Source: Bradyrhizobium ivorense (lineage in GTDB: Bacteria; Pseudomonadota; Alphaproteobacteria; Rhizobiales; Xanthobacteraceae). Taken from it: 64,000 nt of DNA. The stretch lies in NCBI RefSeq assembly GCF_900696085.1, contig NZ_CAADFC020000028.1:310001-374000 (forward strand). Direction: 5' to 3'. Each line of letters begins with the position of its first letter. Within the stretch, counting starts at the first letter, position 1. Under the pieces are notes generated by a model. That model ran no database searches. It was not told the DNA's origin and saw only the letters and a program-made list of their open reading frames with translations. Below are positions 33,348 through 41,904 of this stretch, one piece after another. The position numbers and the translations under genes are program-made.

Positions 33348-33846
33348 CGCGCGACGACCGCGGCAGGGCTGCACGGCGGCTCTGCAGGTATTGTCGCGGA
33401 ACTGCCTTCGTGCAGAGGTGCGGTTCCAGCGATCCCGATGCTCTGTTGCGCCGGCGAATCGAAAAAGTTCCCGCGGCATCCTCCGGTTGTTCACCTGATT
33501 ACCCTAGTCTTGGTGCCCACAGCGCGCCGAAGGTTCAACGTCAATTCACGTTCATATTGACGATTTCACAACCTGAGACTTATGATCGTTCTGGTTGTTG
33601 TCCGCGGTCTTTTATCCCCACCGACAATTTTTCGACGGCTTCCGACCTCTCATGACTGCGGCCGCAACAACGCGTCATCAAACTGAGAAGCGACACCGTT
33701 AGTTTCTACGCCGCAACCGCGCCGGCACCCATTGCCAACGTTCATTTTCCGACGCCGAACGCGGTTTGCGAGCACGCCAGGGCCGATCCTCATTTCGCTG
33801 CAGCGAAACGCTGCGGCGCATGTCGCAACGCATGCAGGGGTTTTCC
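33348..33846. other. Intergenic leader of the large VCBS adhesin gene
   Basis: About 500 bases, visibly richer in T than the flanking genes, with no supportable coding frame. A 24-base dyad lies at 33539-33562. The adhesin promoter is expected here; no -35/-10 pair could be chosen with confidence. Confidence 0.55.
33539..33562. promoter_or_regulatory. 24-base dyad upstream of the adhesin gene
   Basis: CGTCAAT-N10-ATTGACG has perfect 7-base arms separated by 10 bases, about one helical turn plus arm. It lies 285 bases upstream of the adhesin start. Such spacing suits a dimeric regulator; none is encoded next to it. Confidence 0.4.
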
Positions 33847-36800
33847 ATGACCAATCATACTCCGACTTTTACCTCGTCCTCCGCGTCGGGCAGCTTCGCG
33901 GAATTTGCCAACACCACTGACTCGACCACGCTGCACCAGCTGACCGGCACGATGAGTTTCAGGGACTCAGATCGGAGCGATACCCACACCACCTCGGCCA
34001 CGCTTCATTCCGCCGTGCTTTCGAGCGGATCCATCATCCCCGCTGCGTCGCTGGCGCACTTTCAGACCGCGATGACGTCGCAGATTACTAGCGATTCCAA
34101 TGGCGCGGGCTCACTGAAATGGACATTCAGCGATCCCGACGACGATTTCGATTTCCTGTCCAAGAATCAGTCGCTGATTCTGACCTACGACATCACCGTG
34201 TCGGACAACCACGGCGGCACGGCGATCCAGACGGTCAAGGTCACCGTCACGGGCACCGACGACAAGCCGGTCATCAACATGACGACCATTGCGACGGTCA
34301 CCGAGCAGGTCGATCAGACGCTTTCGATCACGCCCGACACGGTTCATGTCGCGCTGAACTTCACCGACGAGGATCTCACCAACACCGGCCATACCGCGAC
34401 CGTCATCGCCGCCAGCGCGGACGGCAACACCTCAGGTCTGCTCCCCGGATCGCTCGGCACCGCCGAGTTGATGTCGTTCTACCATGTCGACAACGTCATC
34501 AAGACGTCCGGCTCGAGCGCCGGCACCATCAACACCACCTTCGCGGCGCCGGACCTCGCCTTTGACTATCTCGCGGCCGGCGAACATCTCGACATCACCT
34601 ACACCGTTCAGCTCGACGATCACGCCGGCGGCGTATCGACGCAAACCGTCACGGTGACGGTGGTCGGCACCAACGACAAGCCGGTCCTCCTGTCGCCTCC
34701 GGAGGAGGCTCACCTCGTCGAGGACCAGAACGTCAGTCCCGCAGGCGATCTGACGGCGCATGGCGATCTCTTGTTCGGCGATATCGACCTGTTCGACGCT
34801 CACACCGTTTCGACCACGGTCACTGCGACCCGCTCCGGAGGCGGTGCGATCCCGCTCGGCGACGCGGCCTTGCTGGCGGCGTTCATGACCGGCCTCACGC
34901 CGGATTCGACCGGGCATCTGCTCGGCGACGTCTCCTGGAATTTTGCGCTGCCAAATGCGGACGCGAGCTTCCTCAGCGGCGGCGAAACGCTGACGCTGGT
35001 CTATCACGTCACCGTCGAGGACCCGTCCGGCGCAACCGACACGCAGGACGTCACCATCACGATCCTCGGCACCAATCATCCTGTCGTCATCACCAGCGCG
35101 GCCGAATCCTCCACGGTGTCGGAGCTTGCGGATACCACGGGTTCAGGGACCCTCGACACGACGCCGACCGTGCCTGCCGGAACGCTCGATTTCACCGATC
35201 AGGACACCGGCGACACGCACGCGGTTGCGGTGACGCTGGCCTCGACCTCGGGAGCCACCGTGCCGGCTGCGACGCAGGCCGACCTTGCGGCGGCGCTGAC
35301 GACCACGCTGCACGACTCCACCGGAACCGGCAGCGGCAGCATCGACTGGAATTTTGCCATTCCCGATAGCGATCTCGACTACCTCGCCGCCGGCGAAACG
35401 CTCACCGTCAACTACGACGTCAAGGTCAGCGACAATTCGACAAGCTCGACCCAGATCGTTTCGGTCGGCATCACCGGCGCCAACGACGCGGTGGCGATCA
35501 GCAGCGGGCCGGGATCCGCGTCGCTCGCCGAACAGCCCGGCGTGACCGATTCCGGCGCGCTCGATACCACGCCGACCGGGACACTGGATTTCACGGACGT
35601 CGACCTGTCGGACGCCCACACCGTCAGCGTCGCGCTGAATTCCGCGACCTGGTCCGCGAATCCGGACTTCCTGCCGGGCGACGTCTTTGCCGATCTGCAG
35701 GGCGCGCTTGCGACGGCGCTGCACGACTCGACGGGCACGGGATCCGGCGGCGTCGACTGGACGTTCAGCATCCCGGATCGCGATCTGGACTTCCTGAGCC
35801 TCGGGGAGACTTTGACGGTCAGCTACGACGTCACGGTCTCCGATGGTTCGACCAGCTCCACGCAGACCGTTACGATCACCATCGATGGCGCGTCGGACAC
35901 CGTGGTGGTGACCCCGACGTCGGTGGATATTTCCGATAGCGCCGATCGGGATGCCGGCAACGTGCTGGCAGCCGGTAGCGTCATCTATCTGGCGCATGCC
36001 GTCGATTTGAGCTCGCATCGGACCATTGTGGATGTCAATGGAAGCGCCGCAAATGTCGGTACGGCGGTGGCCGGTACCTATGGGTCGCTCTTTCTCGATA
36101 GCGATGGTAACTACTTCTACGCCGCGAACTCGGCCGTCGATGTCCTGCGGGATGGCGACAACGTCACCGACCAGTTCAACTTCACGGTCGACGACGGCCA
36201 GGGTCATCAGACCACGACGACGCTGACCTTCAATATTGCCGGCGCCAACGATAATCCGACCGCCACCGGCGGCAACGTCACCGGTTCGGTGACCGAGGAC
36301 GCCGGTCCGCCGGTTCTCGTCAACGGCGATTTCGAGACCGGCAACCTCGCCGGTTGGACCACCACCGGCACGCACATCGAGGTCCAGCAGTTCGAACTCG
36401 GTGGCACCTTTGGGCACTACTCGGTGCACCTGGCGCCGACCAATGTCTTGGAGACATTGGCGCAGGACGTCGCGACAACGCCGGGCCAGAACTACTTCAT
36501 TACCTTCGACCTGCTCGGCGATCCGGAAACCGATAACACGCCGTTTACGGTGACATGGGACGGCATCACCCTGCTGTCGCTCAGCAGCGTTCCTTTCGGG
36601 CTCAATCACTACGCCTTCGAAGTCGCAGGCGATGCCACGGCCTCCAGCACGTCGCTGCAATTCACCTACGCCGATGATGCCAACGGCATGATCCTGGATT
36701 CCGTGAATGTCACCGCGGCGACAAGTCCGCCGACCGAGTCGACGTCGGGCACGGTCTCGTTTGCCGACGTGGAGACCGCCGACACCCACACGGCCAGTTT

Positions 36801-37758
36801 CGCGCCGCTGGACGGGGGGTATGTCGGGACCTTCACGCTCGATCCGGTGACGGAGACATCCGGCACCGGATCGGTCGGCTGGCATTTCACCGTCAACAAT
36901 GCGGACATCCAGTTCCTGGCCCAGGGCCAGACCCTGACCCAGGACTATCTGGTCACGGTGTCGGACAATCACGGCGGCTCGATGGTGCAGGACGTTGCCG
37001 TCACCCTGATCGGCACCAACGATGCGCCGACCGCGGTCGGCGAGACCGTCGTCACCGACGTCGATGCCAGCGGTGTGGTCGACATCCCGGCCTGGGCACT
37101 GGCGGCAAACGACACCGACCCGGATACGGCGGACCATCTGTTCGTCAACGGCGTCGGTTCGAGCTCCGGTGGTGCCGCGGTGTTCGGCGGCTCCGACGTG
37201 TTCTTCTTCGACGACGCAACTCCGGGCGGCTCGTTCACCTACACCTCGTCCGACGGCGTCTTGACCAGCAACCAGGCGACGGCGACCGTCATCAACAATG
37301 CGGTGTCGGCGACGACGCTGACCGGCACCGGTGGCGATGACATCGTGATCGCCACCAACGGCACCGAAACGCTCGACGGCGGGGCCGGCAATGACGTGCT
37401 GATCGGCAATGCCGGCAGCCACACGATGACCGGCGGCAGCGGTAACGACATCTTTGCGTTCCTGACCACGACGGACGGGCCGGGCGCGATCACCGACTTC
37501 AACAACACCACCGAGCACGACCGGATCGCGATTTCCGCAAGCGGCTTCGGTGGCGGCCTCAGCGCCGGGATGGATGTGTCGTCAACCTTCGAGACGTCGG
37601 GCGACGACCAGTTCTCGGGCTCCGGGGCGCAATTCCACTTCGATACCGCCAACCAGACGCTGTATTTCAGCGCCGACGGGACGCAGGCGTCCGCCATCAC
37701 GGTCGCAAGCGTGCAGGCCGGCGCGGTGCTGAACCCGCACGACATTCTGGTCGTGTAG
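33847..37758 (+). CDS. Large VCBS/cadherin-like repeat adhesin with C-terminal RTX domain
   Basis: A 1303-residue surface or secreted protein without a signal peptide. About six VCBS-type repeats of roughly 110-120 residues follow one another (each with FxDxDxxDxH near its start, FDFL/LDYLxxGE in the middle and VTVxGTNDKPV at its end). The repeat near residues 695-810 is the classic form (TYGSLFLDSDGNYFY). A DUF642-like galactose-binding-type insert (NGDFETGNLAGWTTTG, about 820-955) and another repeat follow, then an Ig-like domain and RTX nonapeptides (GGAGNDVLIGNAG, GGSGNDIFAF) with a type I secretion-type C-terminus (HDILVV). The ATG at 33847 is chosen because SMTNHTPTF begins the low-complexity N-terminus. 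Likely roles are biofilm formation and root or surface attachment. Confidence 0.85.
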   Translation: MTNHTPTFTSSSASGSFAEFANTTDSTTLHQLTGTMSFRDSDRSDTHTTSATLHSAVLSSGSIIPAASLAHFQTAMTSQITSDSNGAGSLKWTFSDPDDDFDFLSKNQSLILTYDITVSDNHGGTAIQTVKVTVTGTDDKPVINMTTIATVTEQVDQTLSITPDTVHVALNFTDEDLTNTGHTATVIAASADGNTSGLLPGSLGTAELMSFYHVDNVIKTSGSSAGTINTTFAAPDLAFDYLAAGEHLDITYTVQLDDHAGGVSTQTVTVTVVGTNDKPVLLSPPEEAHLVEDQNVSPAGDLTAHGDLLFGDIDLFDAHTVSTTVTATRSGGGAIPLGDAALLAAFMTGLTPDSTGHLLGDVSWNFALPNADASFLSGGETLTLVYHVTVEDPSGATDTQDVTITILGTNHPVVITSAAESSTVSELADTTGSGTLDTTPTVPAGTLDFTDQDTGDTHAVAVTLASTSGATVPAATQADLAAALTTTLHDSTGTGSGSIDWNFAIPDSDLDYLAAGETLTVNYDVKVSDNSTSSTQIVSVGITGANDAVAISSGPGSASLAEQPGVTDSGALDTTPTGTLDFTDVDLSDAHTVSVALNSATWSANPDFLPGDVFADLQGALATALHDSTGTGSGGVDWTFSIPDRDLDFLSLGETLTVSYDVTVSDGSTSSTQTVTITIDGASDTVVVTPTSVDISDSADRDAGNVLAAGSVIYLAHAVDLSSHRTIVDVNGSAANVGTAVAGTYGSLFLDSDGNYFYAANSAVDVLRDGDNVTDQFNFTVDDGQGHQTTTTLTFNIAGANDNPTATGGNVTGSVTEDAGPPVLVNGDFETGNLAGWTTTGTHIEVQQFELGGTFGHYSVHLAPTNVLETLAQDVATTPGQNYFITFDLLGDPETDNTPFTVTWDGITLLSLSSVPFGLNHYAFEVAGDATASSTSLQFTYADDANGMILDSVNVTAATSPPTESTSGTVSFADVETADTHTASFAPLDGGYVGTFTLDPVTETSGTGSVGWHFTVNNADIQFLAQGQTLTQDYLVTVSDNHGGSMVQDVAVTLIGTNDAPTAVGETVVTDVDASGVVDIPAWALAANDTDPDTADHLFVNGVGSSSGGAAVFGGSDVFFFDDATPGGSFTYTSSDGVLTSNQATATVINNAVSATTLTGTGGDDIVIATNGTETLDGGAGNDVLIGNAGSHTMTGGSGNDIFAFLTTTDGPGAITDFNNTTEHDRIAISASGFGGGLSAGMDVSSTFETSGDDQFSGSGAQFHFDTANQTLYFSADGTQASAITVASVQAGAVLNPHDILVV

Positions 37759-37789
37759 CGGTTCTGCCAAGCGCGGATCGGTCTTTAGC

Positions 37790-37821
37790 AGCGCGGGCTC
37801 GAATCGAGCCCGCGCTTTTTT
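37790..37821 (+). terminator. Strong rho-independent terminator of the adhesin gene
   Basis: A 13-base arm (AGCGCGGGCTCGA, 37790-37802) is followed after one base by its exact complement (37804-37816) and then a run of six T (37816-37821). It lies 32 bases after the adhesin stop codon. Confidence 0.9.
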
Positions 37822-37968
37822 GTTTCAGCGGCCACGCGTCTCATTCCAAAGTCATACACCATGTGACAGTTCACACCTTGAACTCACCGGCATTATCCGC
37901 ACAATGACGGCGACCGGCGGGCTACGCGCCTTTTTGCCAAGCGGAACAAGTAGATAGGGAAGAAACTC

Positions 37969-38955
37969 GTGGGACAGATTGTGAAAGCCGCGGCTGCCAT
38001 CGCGGCCATGCTCGTCAGCGCACCGGCCTTCGCCGCCTGGGAGCCCAGCAAGCCGGTCGAGATCGTGGTTGCCGCCGGCGCGGGCGGCGCCTCCGACCAG
38101 ATGGCGCGCATGATGCAGGCCGCGATCCAGAAGAACAATCTGATGAAGCAGCCGATGGTGGTGTCGCTGAAGGGCGGCGCATCGGGTGCGGAAGCGCTGA
38201 TGTACATGAAGTCCAGCGAGGGCGATCCCAACAAGGTGCTGATCGCCTATTCGCTGATCTACATGCTGCCGTTGTCGGCCAAGATTCCCTTCAACTGGCG
38301 CGACCTCACGCCGGTGTCGGTGATCGCGCTCGACCAGTTCGTGCTGTGGGACAACGCCAACGGCCCAAAGACCGTCAAGGACTTCATCGCCGCCGCGAAG
38401 GCGGCGAGCAGCCCGTTCAAGATGGGCGGCACCGGCTCCAAGCGCGAGGACCACGTGCTCACCGTGTTCATGGAGCAGAAGACCGGCGCCAAATTCTCCT
38501 ATCTGCCCTACAAGTCCGGCGGCGAGGCTGCGACCCAGCTGGTCGGTGGCCACACCGAATCCAACGTCAACAACCCGAGCGAGAACCTCGAGGTCTGGCG
38601 CGCCGGCCAAGTCCGCGCGCTCTGCGTGTTCGACAAGGAGCGCATCTCCTACAAGACCAAGGTCACGGAGACGCAGTCCTGGAACGACATCCCGACCTGC
38701 AAGGAGGAGGGGCTCGACGTGCAGTATCTGATGCTGCGCGCGATGTTCCTGCCGGGCAAGGTCACCCAGGAGCAGCAGGCGTTCTACGCCGATCTGTTCC
38801 GGAAGGTGACGCAGACGCCCGAATACAAGGACTATATGGAAAAGCAGGCGCTGAAGCCGATCTTCCTCACCGGCAAGGACATGATCGAATTCCTCGAGGA
38901 GGACGACAAGCAGAACGCCACGCTGATGAACGAAGCGGGCTTTGTCGCGAAGTAG
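37969..38955 (+). CDS. tctC: Tripartite tricarboxylate transporter receptor (TctC)
   Basis: A 328-residue receptor with a Sec signal (AAAAIAAMLVSAPAFAA) and a mature start WEPSKPVEIVVAAGAGGASDQ typical of Bug/TctC proteins, but with a diverged ligand region compared with the two orphan Bug proteins in the window. GTG start with AGGGAAGA upstream. It would deliver its ligand to the TctAB membrane proteins, which are encoded further down the same strand at 41340-43416 behind mtnP and mtnA. That arrangement suggests one functional unit, perhaps for a purine or thio-sugar related acid (inference only). Confidence 0.85.
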   Translation: MGQIVKAAAAIAAMLVSAPAFAAWEPSKPVEIVVAAGAGGASDQMARMMQAAIQKNNLMKQPMVVSLKGGASGAEALMYMKSSEGDPNKVLIAYSLIYMLPLSAKIPFNWRDLTPVSVIALDQFVLWDNANGPKTVKDFIAAAKAASSPFKMGGTGSKREDHVLTVFMEQKTGAKFSYLPYKSGGEAATQLVGGHTESNVNNPSENLEVWRAGQVRALCVFDKERISYKTKVTETQSWNDIPTCKEEGLDVQYLMLRAMFLPGKVTQEQQAFYADLFRKVTQTPEYKDYMEKQALKPIFLTGKDMIEFLEEDDKQNATLMNEAGFVAK

Positions 38956-38975
38956 CCGGTCGCGGTTTCACGCAT

Positions 38976-39055
38976 CGTCATTCCGGGGCACGCGAAGCGC
39001 GAACCCGGAATCTCGAGATTCCGGGTTCGATGCTTCGCATCGCCCCGGAATGACG
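38976..39055. repeat. Dispersed palindromic repeat element (about 80 bases)
   Basis: CGTCATTCCGGGGC at the left end and GCCCCGGAATGACG at the right end are exact inverse complements, and a second pair lies inside (ACCCGGAATCTCGAGATTCCGGGT, a hairpin centred at about 39012). The whole folds as a long cruciform. Sequences of this type are scattered between genes in Bradyrhizobium and relatives (from memory). It separates tctC from mtnP and could form an mRNA hairpin. Confidence 0.8.
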
Positions 39056-39231
39056 AGGCGAAATGTGCAGCGAGCGATGTGTCTTTGAGAAGCTCGCCTC
39101 GCGCCCCGTATCTCACGTCTTTACCTTCCGCTCGAAATGGTCTTGCAACCGCCCAACCCGCGGTGATTATAGCGCCGCAGTGTGGTCCGGCGCGCCCCTC
39201 CGTCGCCGTCACGCGACCGTGAGGAGCGATC

Positions 39232-40107
39232 ATGACCAAAGCCGTTCTGGGGATCATTGGCGGATCCGGCATCTATGACCTGCCCGGCCTGGAAAACGTC
39301 CGGGAGGAGGCGCTCGCGAGCCCCTGGGGCGAGCCGTCGGCACCGCTGCGGCGCGGCGAGATGGCCGGATTGCCGATCGTGTTCCTGCCGCGGCACGGGC
39401 CGGGCCATGCGCTGTCGCCCTCCGACATCAACTACCGCGCCAATATCGACGTGCTGAAGCGGGCCGGGGTCACGGACCTCGTCGCGCTGTCGGCCTGCGG
39501 CTCGTTCAAGGAGGAGCTTTCGCCGGGCACCTTCGTGCTGGTCGATCAGTTCGTCGACCGCACCTACAAGCGCGAGAGCTCGTTCTTCGGCAAAGGCTGC
39601 GTCGCCCATGTCTCGATGGCGCATCCGGTGTCGCCGCTGCTCGCGGCGCATCTGGCTGCCGCGGCGGAAGCCGAGGGCATCGCCTTTGCCCGCGGCGGCA
39701 CCTATCTCTGCATGGAGGGACCGCAATTCTCCTCGCTCGCGGAAAGCTTGACCTACAAGGCGCAGGGCTATTCGGTGATCGGCATGACCAACATGCCGGA
39801 GGCCAAGCTCGCCCGCGAGGCTGAAATCTGCTACGCCAGCGTGGCGATGGTCACCGATTTCGATTGCTGGCACCCCGGCCACGATGCCGTGACGGTGCAG
39901 GACATCATCCGCGTGCTGAACTCGAACGCCGAAAAGGCAAAGGCGCTGGTGGCGCGTTTGGCGCGGGATTTTCCGCGCGAGCACGAGCCTTGCCCGATCG
40001 GCTCGGATCGCGCACTGGATACCGCGCTGATCACGGCGCCGGCGGCCCGCGATCCCGAGCTTCTTGCCAAGCTCGATGCCGTCGCCGGACGGGTGTTGCG
40101 GTCGTGA
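39232..40107 (+). CDS. mtnP: S-methyl-5'-thioadenosine phosphorylase
   Basis: A 291-residue purine-nucleoside phosphorylase-fold enzyme. The phosphate loop GGSGIYD (residues about 10-16), PRHGPGH with SPSDINYRANI, and the CMEGPQFSSLAE and MTNMPEAKLAREAE segments identify methylthioadenosine phosphorylase. It cleaves methylthioadenosine with phosphate into adenine and methylthioribose-1-phosphate, the first step of methionine salvage. The ATG has GAGGAG upstream. The next gene, mtnA, encodes the following enzyme (40-base gap). Confidence 0.93.
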   Translation: MTKAVLGIIGGSGIYDLPGLENVREEALASPWGEPSAPLRRGEMAGLPIVFLPRHGPGHALSPSDINYRANIDVLKRAGVTDLVALSACGSFKEELSPGTFVLVDQFVDRTYKRESSFFGKGCVAHVSMAHPVSPLLAAHLAAAAEAEGIAFARGGTYLCMEGPQFSSLAESLTYKAQGYSVIGMTNMPEAKLAREAEICYASVAMVTDFDCWHPGHDAVTVQDIIRVLNSNAEKAKALVARLARDFPREHEPCPIGSDRALDTALITAPAARDPELLAKLDAVAGRVLRS

Positions 40108-40147
40108 AAAAGTCCTCGAGGGAGCGCGGACGCGAAGGGCGTAGAAC

Positions 40148-41251
40148 ATGAAAGTCGATGGCCGGCATTTCCGCAGCATCTGGCTCGAGCCCGACGGTTG
40201 GTCGGTCGCCGCGATCGATCAGCGGCGGCTGCCGCATGAGTTCATCGTCACCAGGATCACGACCGCGGACGAGGCCGGCGAGGCGATCCGCTCGATGCTG
40301 GTGCGCGGCGCGCCGCTGATCGGCGCCACCGCGGCCTATGGCATGGCGCTCGCGATGCGCAGTGAGGCCTCCGATGCGGCTCTCGATCGCACGGCAAGAA
40401 TGCTGCTCGCGACCCGGCCGACCGCGGTCAACCTGAAATGGGCTGTTGACGAGATGCGGCGCGTGCTGGCGCCGCTTGCGGCCTCGGCGCGTGCGGAGGC
40501 GGCCTATGCCCGCGCCCGCGAAATCGCCGAGGAGGATGTCGCGATCAACCGCGACATCGGCCGCCACGGGCTCGACCTGATCGCGCAGATCGCCGCGACC
40601 AAGAAGCCGGGCGAGCCGGTCAACGTTCTCACCCATTGCAATGCCGGCTGGCTTGCAACCGTGGATTGGGGCACCGCGACCTCGCCGATCTACCAGGCGC
40701 ATGATCGCGGCATTGCCGTCCATGTCTGGGTCGACGAGACGCGGCCGCGCAACCAGGGCGCTTCGCTCACCGCCTGGGAGCTCGGCCATCACGGCGTGCC
40801 GCATACGGTGATCCCGGACAACACCGGCGGCCATCTGATGCAGCATCGCATGGTCGATCTGGCAATCGTCGGAACCGACCGCGTCGCCGCCAATGGTGAC
40901 GTCTGCAACAAGATCGGGACCTATCTGAAGGCGCTCGCGGCGCACGACAACGGCGTGCCGTTCTACGTCGCGCTGCCGTCTCCGACCATCGACTTTAGTA
41001 TCGATGACGGGGTCAGGCAGATCCCGATCGAGCAGCGCGCCGCCAGCGAGGTGACGCATCTCACCGGGCGCACCGCGGACGGGCGGATCGAGACCGTGCG
41101 CGTGGTTCCGGAGGGATCGCCGGCCGCCAATTTCGGCTTCGACGTGACGCCGGCGCGGCTGGTGAGCGGATTGATCACCGAGCGCGGCGTGCTCCGGGCG
41201 GATCGTGCTGCACTTGCGAGCGCGTTTCCCGAGCGTTCCAAGGCCGGCTGA
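40148..41251 (+). CDS. mtnA: S-methyl-5-thioribose-1-phosphate isomerase
   Basis: A 367-residue member of the eIF2B-related isomerase family. The catalytic residues are visible: Cys164 in LTHCNAGWLA and Asp244 in VGTDRVAANGD, along with RGAPLIGATAAYG and the NKIGTY motif. It converts methylthioribose-1-phosphate into methylthioribulose-1-phosphate after MtnP. A perfect 15-base tandem duplication spans its stop codon (41240-41269). No later methionine-salvage genes (mtnB, mtnC, mtnD) are in the window. Confidence 0.93.
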   Translation: MKVDGRHFRSIWLEPDGWSVAAIDQRRLPHEFIVTRITTADEAGEAIRSMLVRGAPLIGATAAYGMALAMRSEASDAALDRTARMLLATRPTAVNLKWAVDEMRRVLAPLAASARAEAAYARAREIAEEDVAINRDIGRHGLDLIAQIAATKKPGEPVNVLTHCNAGWLATVDWGTATSPIYQAHDRGIAVHVWVDETRPRNQGASLTAWELGHHGVPHTVIPDNTGGHLMQHRMVDLAIVGTDRVAANGDVCNKIGTYLKALAAHDNGVPFYVALPSPTIDFSIDDGVRQIPIEQRAASEVTHLTGRTADGRIETVRVVPEGSPAANFGFDVTPARLVSGLITERGVLRADRAALASAFPERSKAG

Positions 41252-41269
41252 AGGAAGGCCGGCTGAAGG
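41240..41269 (+). repeat. Perfect 15-base tandem duplication across the mtnA stop codon
   Basis: AAGGCCGGCTGAAGG is present twice, back to back, at 41240-41254 and 41255-41269. The first copy contains the mtnA stop codon (41249-41251), the second a further in-frame TGA. Looks like a recent slippage duplication. Confidence 0.85.
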
Positions 41270-41339
41270 GCTGCATTGACGCGGATCGCGCCTGCGCGCT
41301 ATCCCAATCGTTGCCCTCGCAACCCAGATCATCTCATCC

Positions 41340-41882
41340 ATGTCCAATACCGATATTGAGATCGTCGTCGACGATCCGACTGCGCCCGAAGACAACTCGC
41401 CCGCGGTCGTCAGCAACCGCATCGTCGATGTCGTCGTCTCGCTGCTGCTGCTCGCGCTGGCCGTCACCCTCGGCTGGGACAATTGGCGCACCGGCGCCTC
41501 GTGGGACTCGACCGGGCCGCAGCCGGGCTACTTTCCGTTCTATCTCGCGGTGATCCTCGGCGCCGCCAGCCTCTACGGTCTCGTCGCCGCTTTCGTCTCG
41601 CGCCGGGAGGCGGCAGAAGTTTTTGTTACCCGCGCCCAGCTGCGCCGGGTGATGGCGGTGTTCGTGCCGACCCTGCTGTTCTGCCTCGTCACCCAGTATC
41701 TCGGGCTCTATGTCGCGAGCTTTCTGTTGATCGCGGGCTTCATGCGCCTGATCGGCAAGATCGCGCTGTGGAAGTCGTTGCTCACCGCCTTCGTCTTCAC
41801 CGCCGTGATGTTCGTGACCTTCGACATCGTGTTCGACGTCATCATGCCGAAGGGGCCGCTCGAAGCGGCTCTCGGCCGCTAG
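41340..41882 (+). CDS. tctB: Tripartite tricarboxylate transporter small membrane protein (TctB)
   Basis: A 180-residue protein with an acidic cytoplasmic N-terminus and four predicted membrane helices, including the TctB-type first helix (VDVVVSLLLLALAVTLGW) and the loop GPQPGYFPFYLAVILGA. It pairs with TctA (gap 22 bases) and takes substrate from a TctC-type receptor; tctC is 2.4 kb upstream on the same strand. Confidence 0.85.
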   Translation: MSNTDIEIVVDDPTAPEDNSPAVVSNRIVDVVVSLLLLALAVTLGWDNWRTGASWDSTGPQPGYFPFYLAVILGAASLYGLVAAFVSRREAAEVFVTRAQLRRVMAVFVPTLLFCLVTQYLGLYVASFLLIAGFMRLIGKIALWKSLLTAFVFTAVMFVTFDIVFDVIMPKGPLEAALGR

Positions 41883-41904
41883 CCAGCCGACAGGAATTCA
41901 AGAC

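Noticed and set aside
35143..37518. Long minus-strand frame inside the adhesin gene
   Set aside because: Repetitive shadow of the VCBS repeats; no start signal or independent domain.
38832..39272. Minus-strand frame of 146 codons over the tctC end and intergenic repeat
   Set aside because: Formed by the palindromic repeat and antisense of tctC; not a gene.
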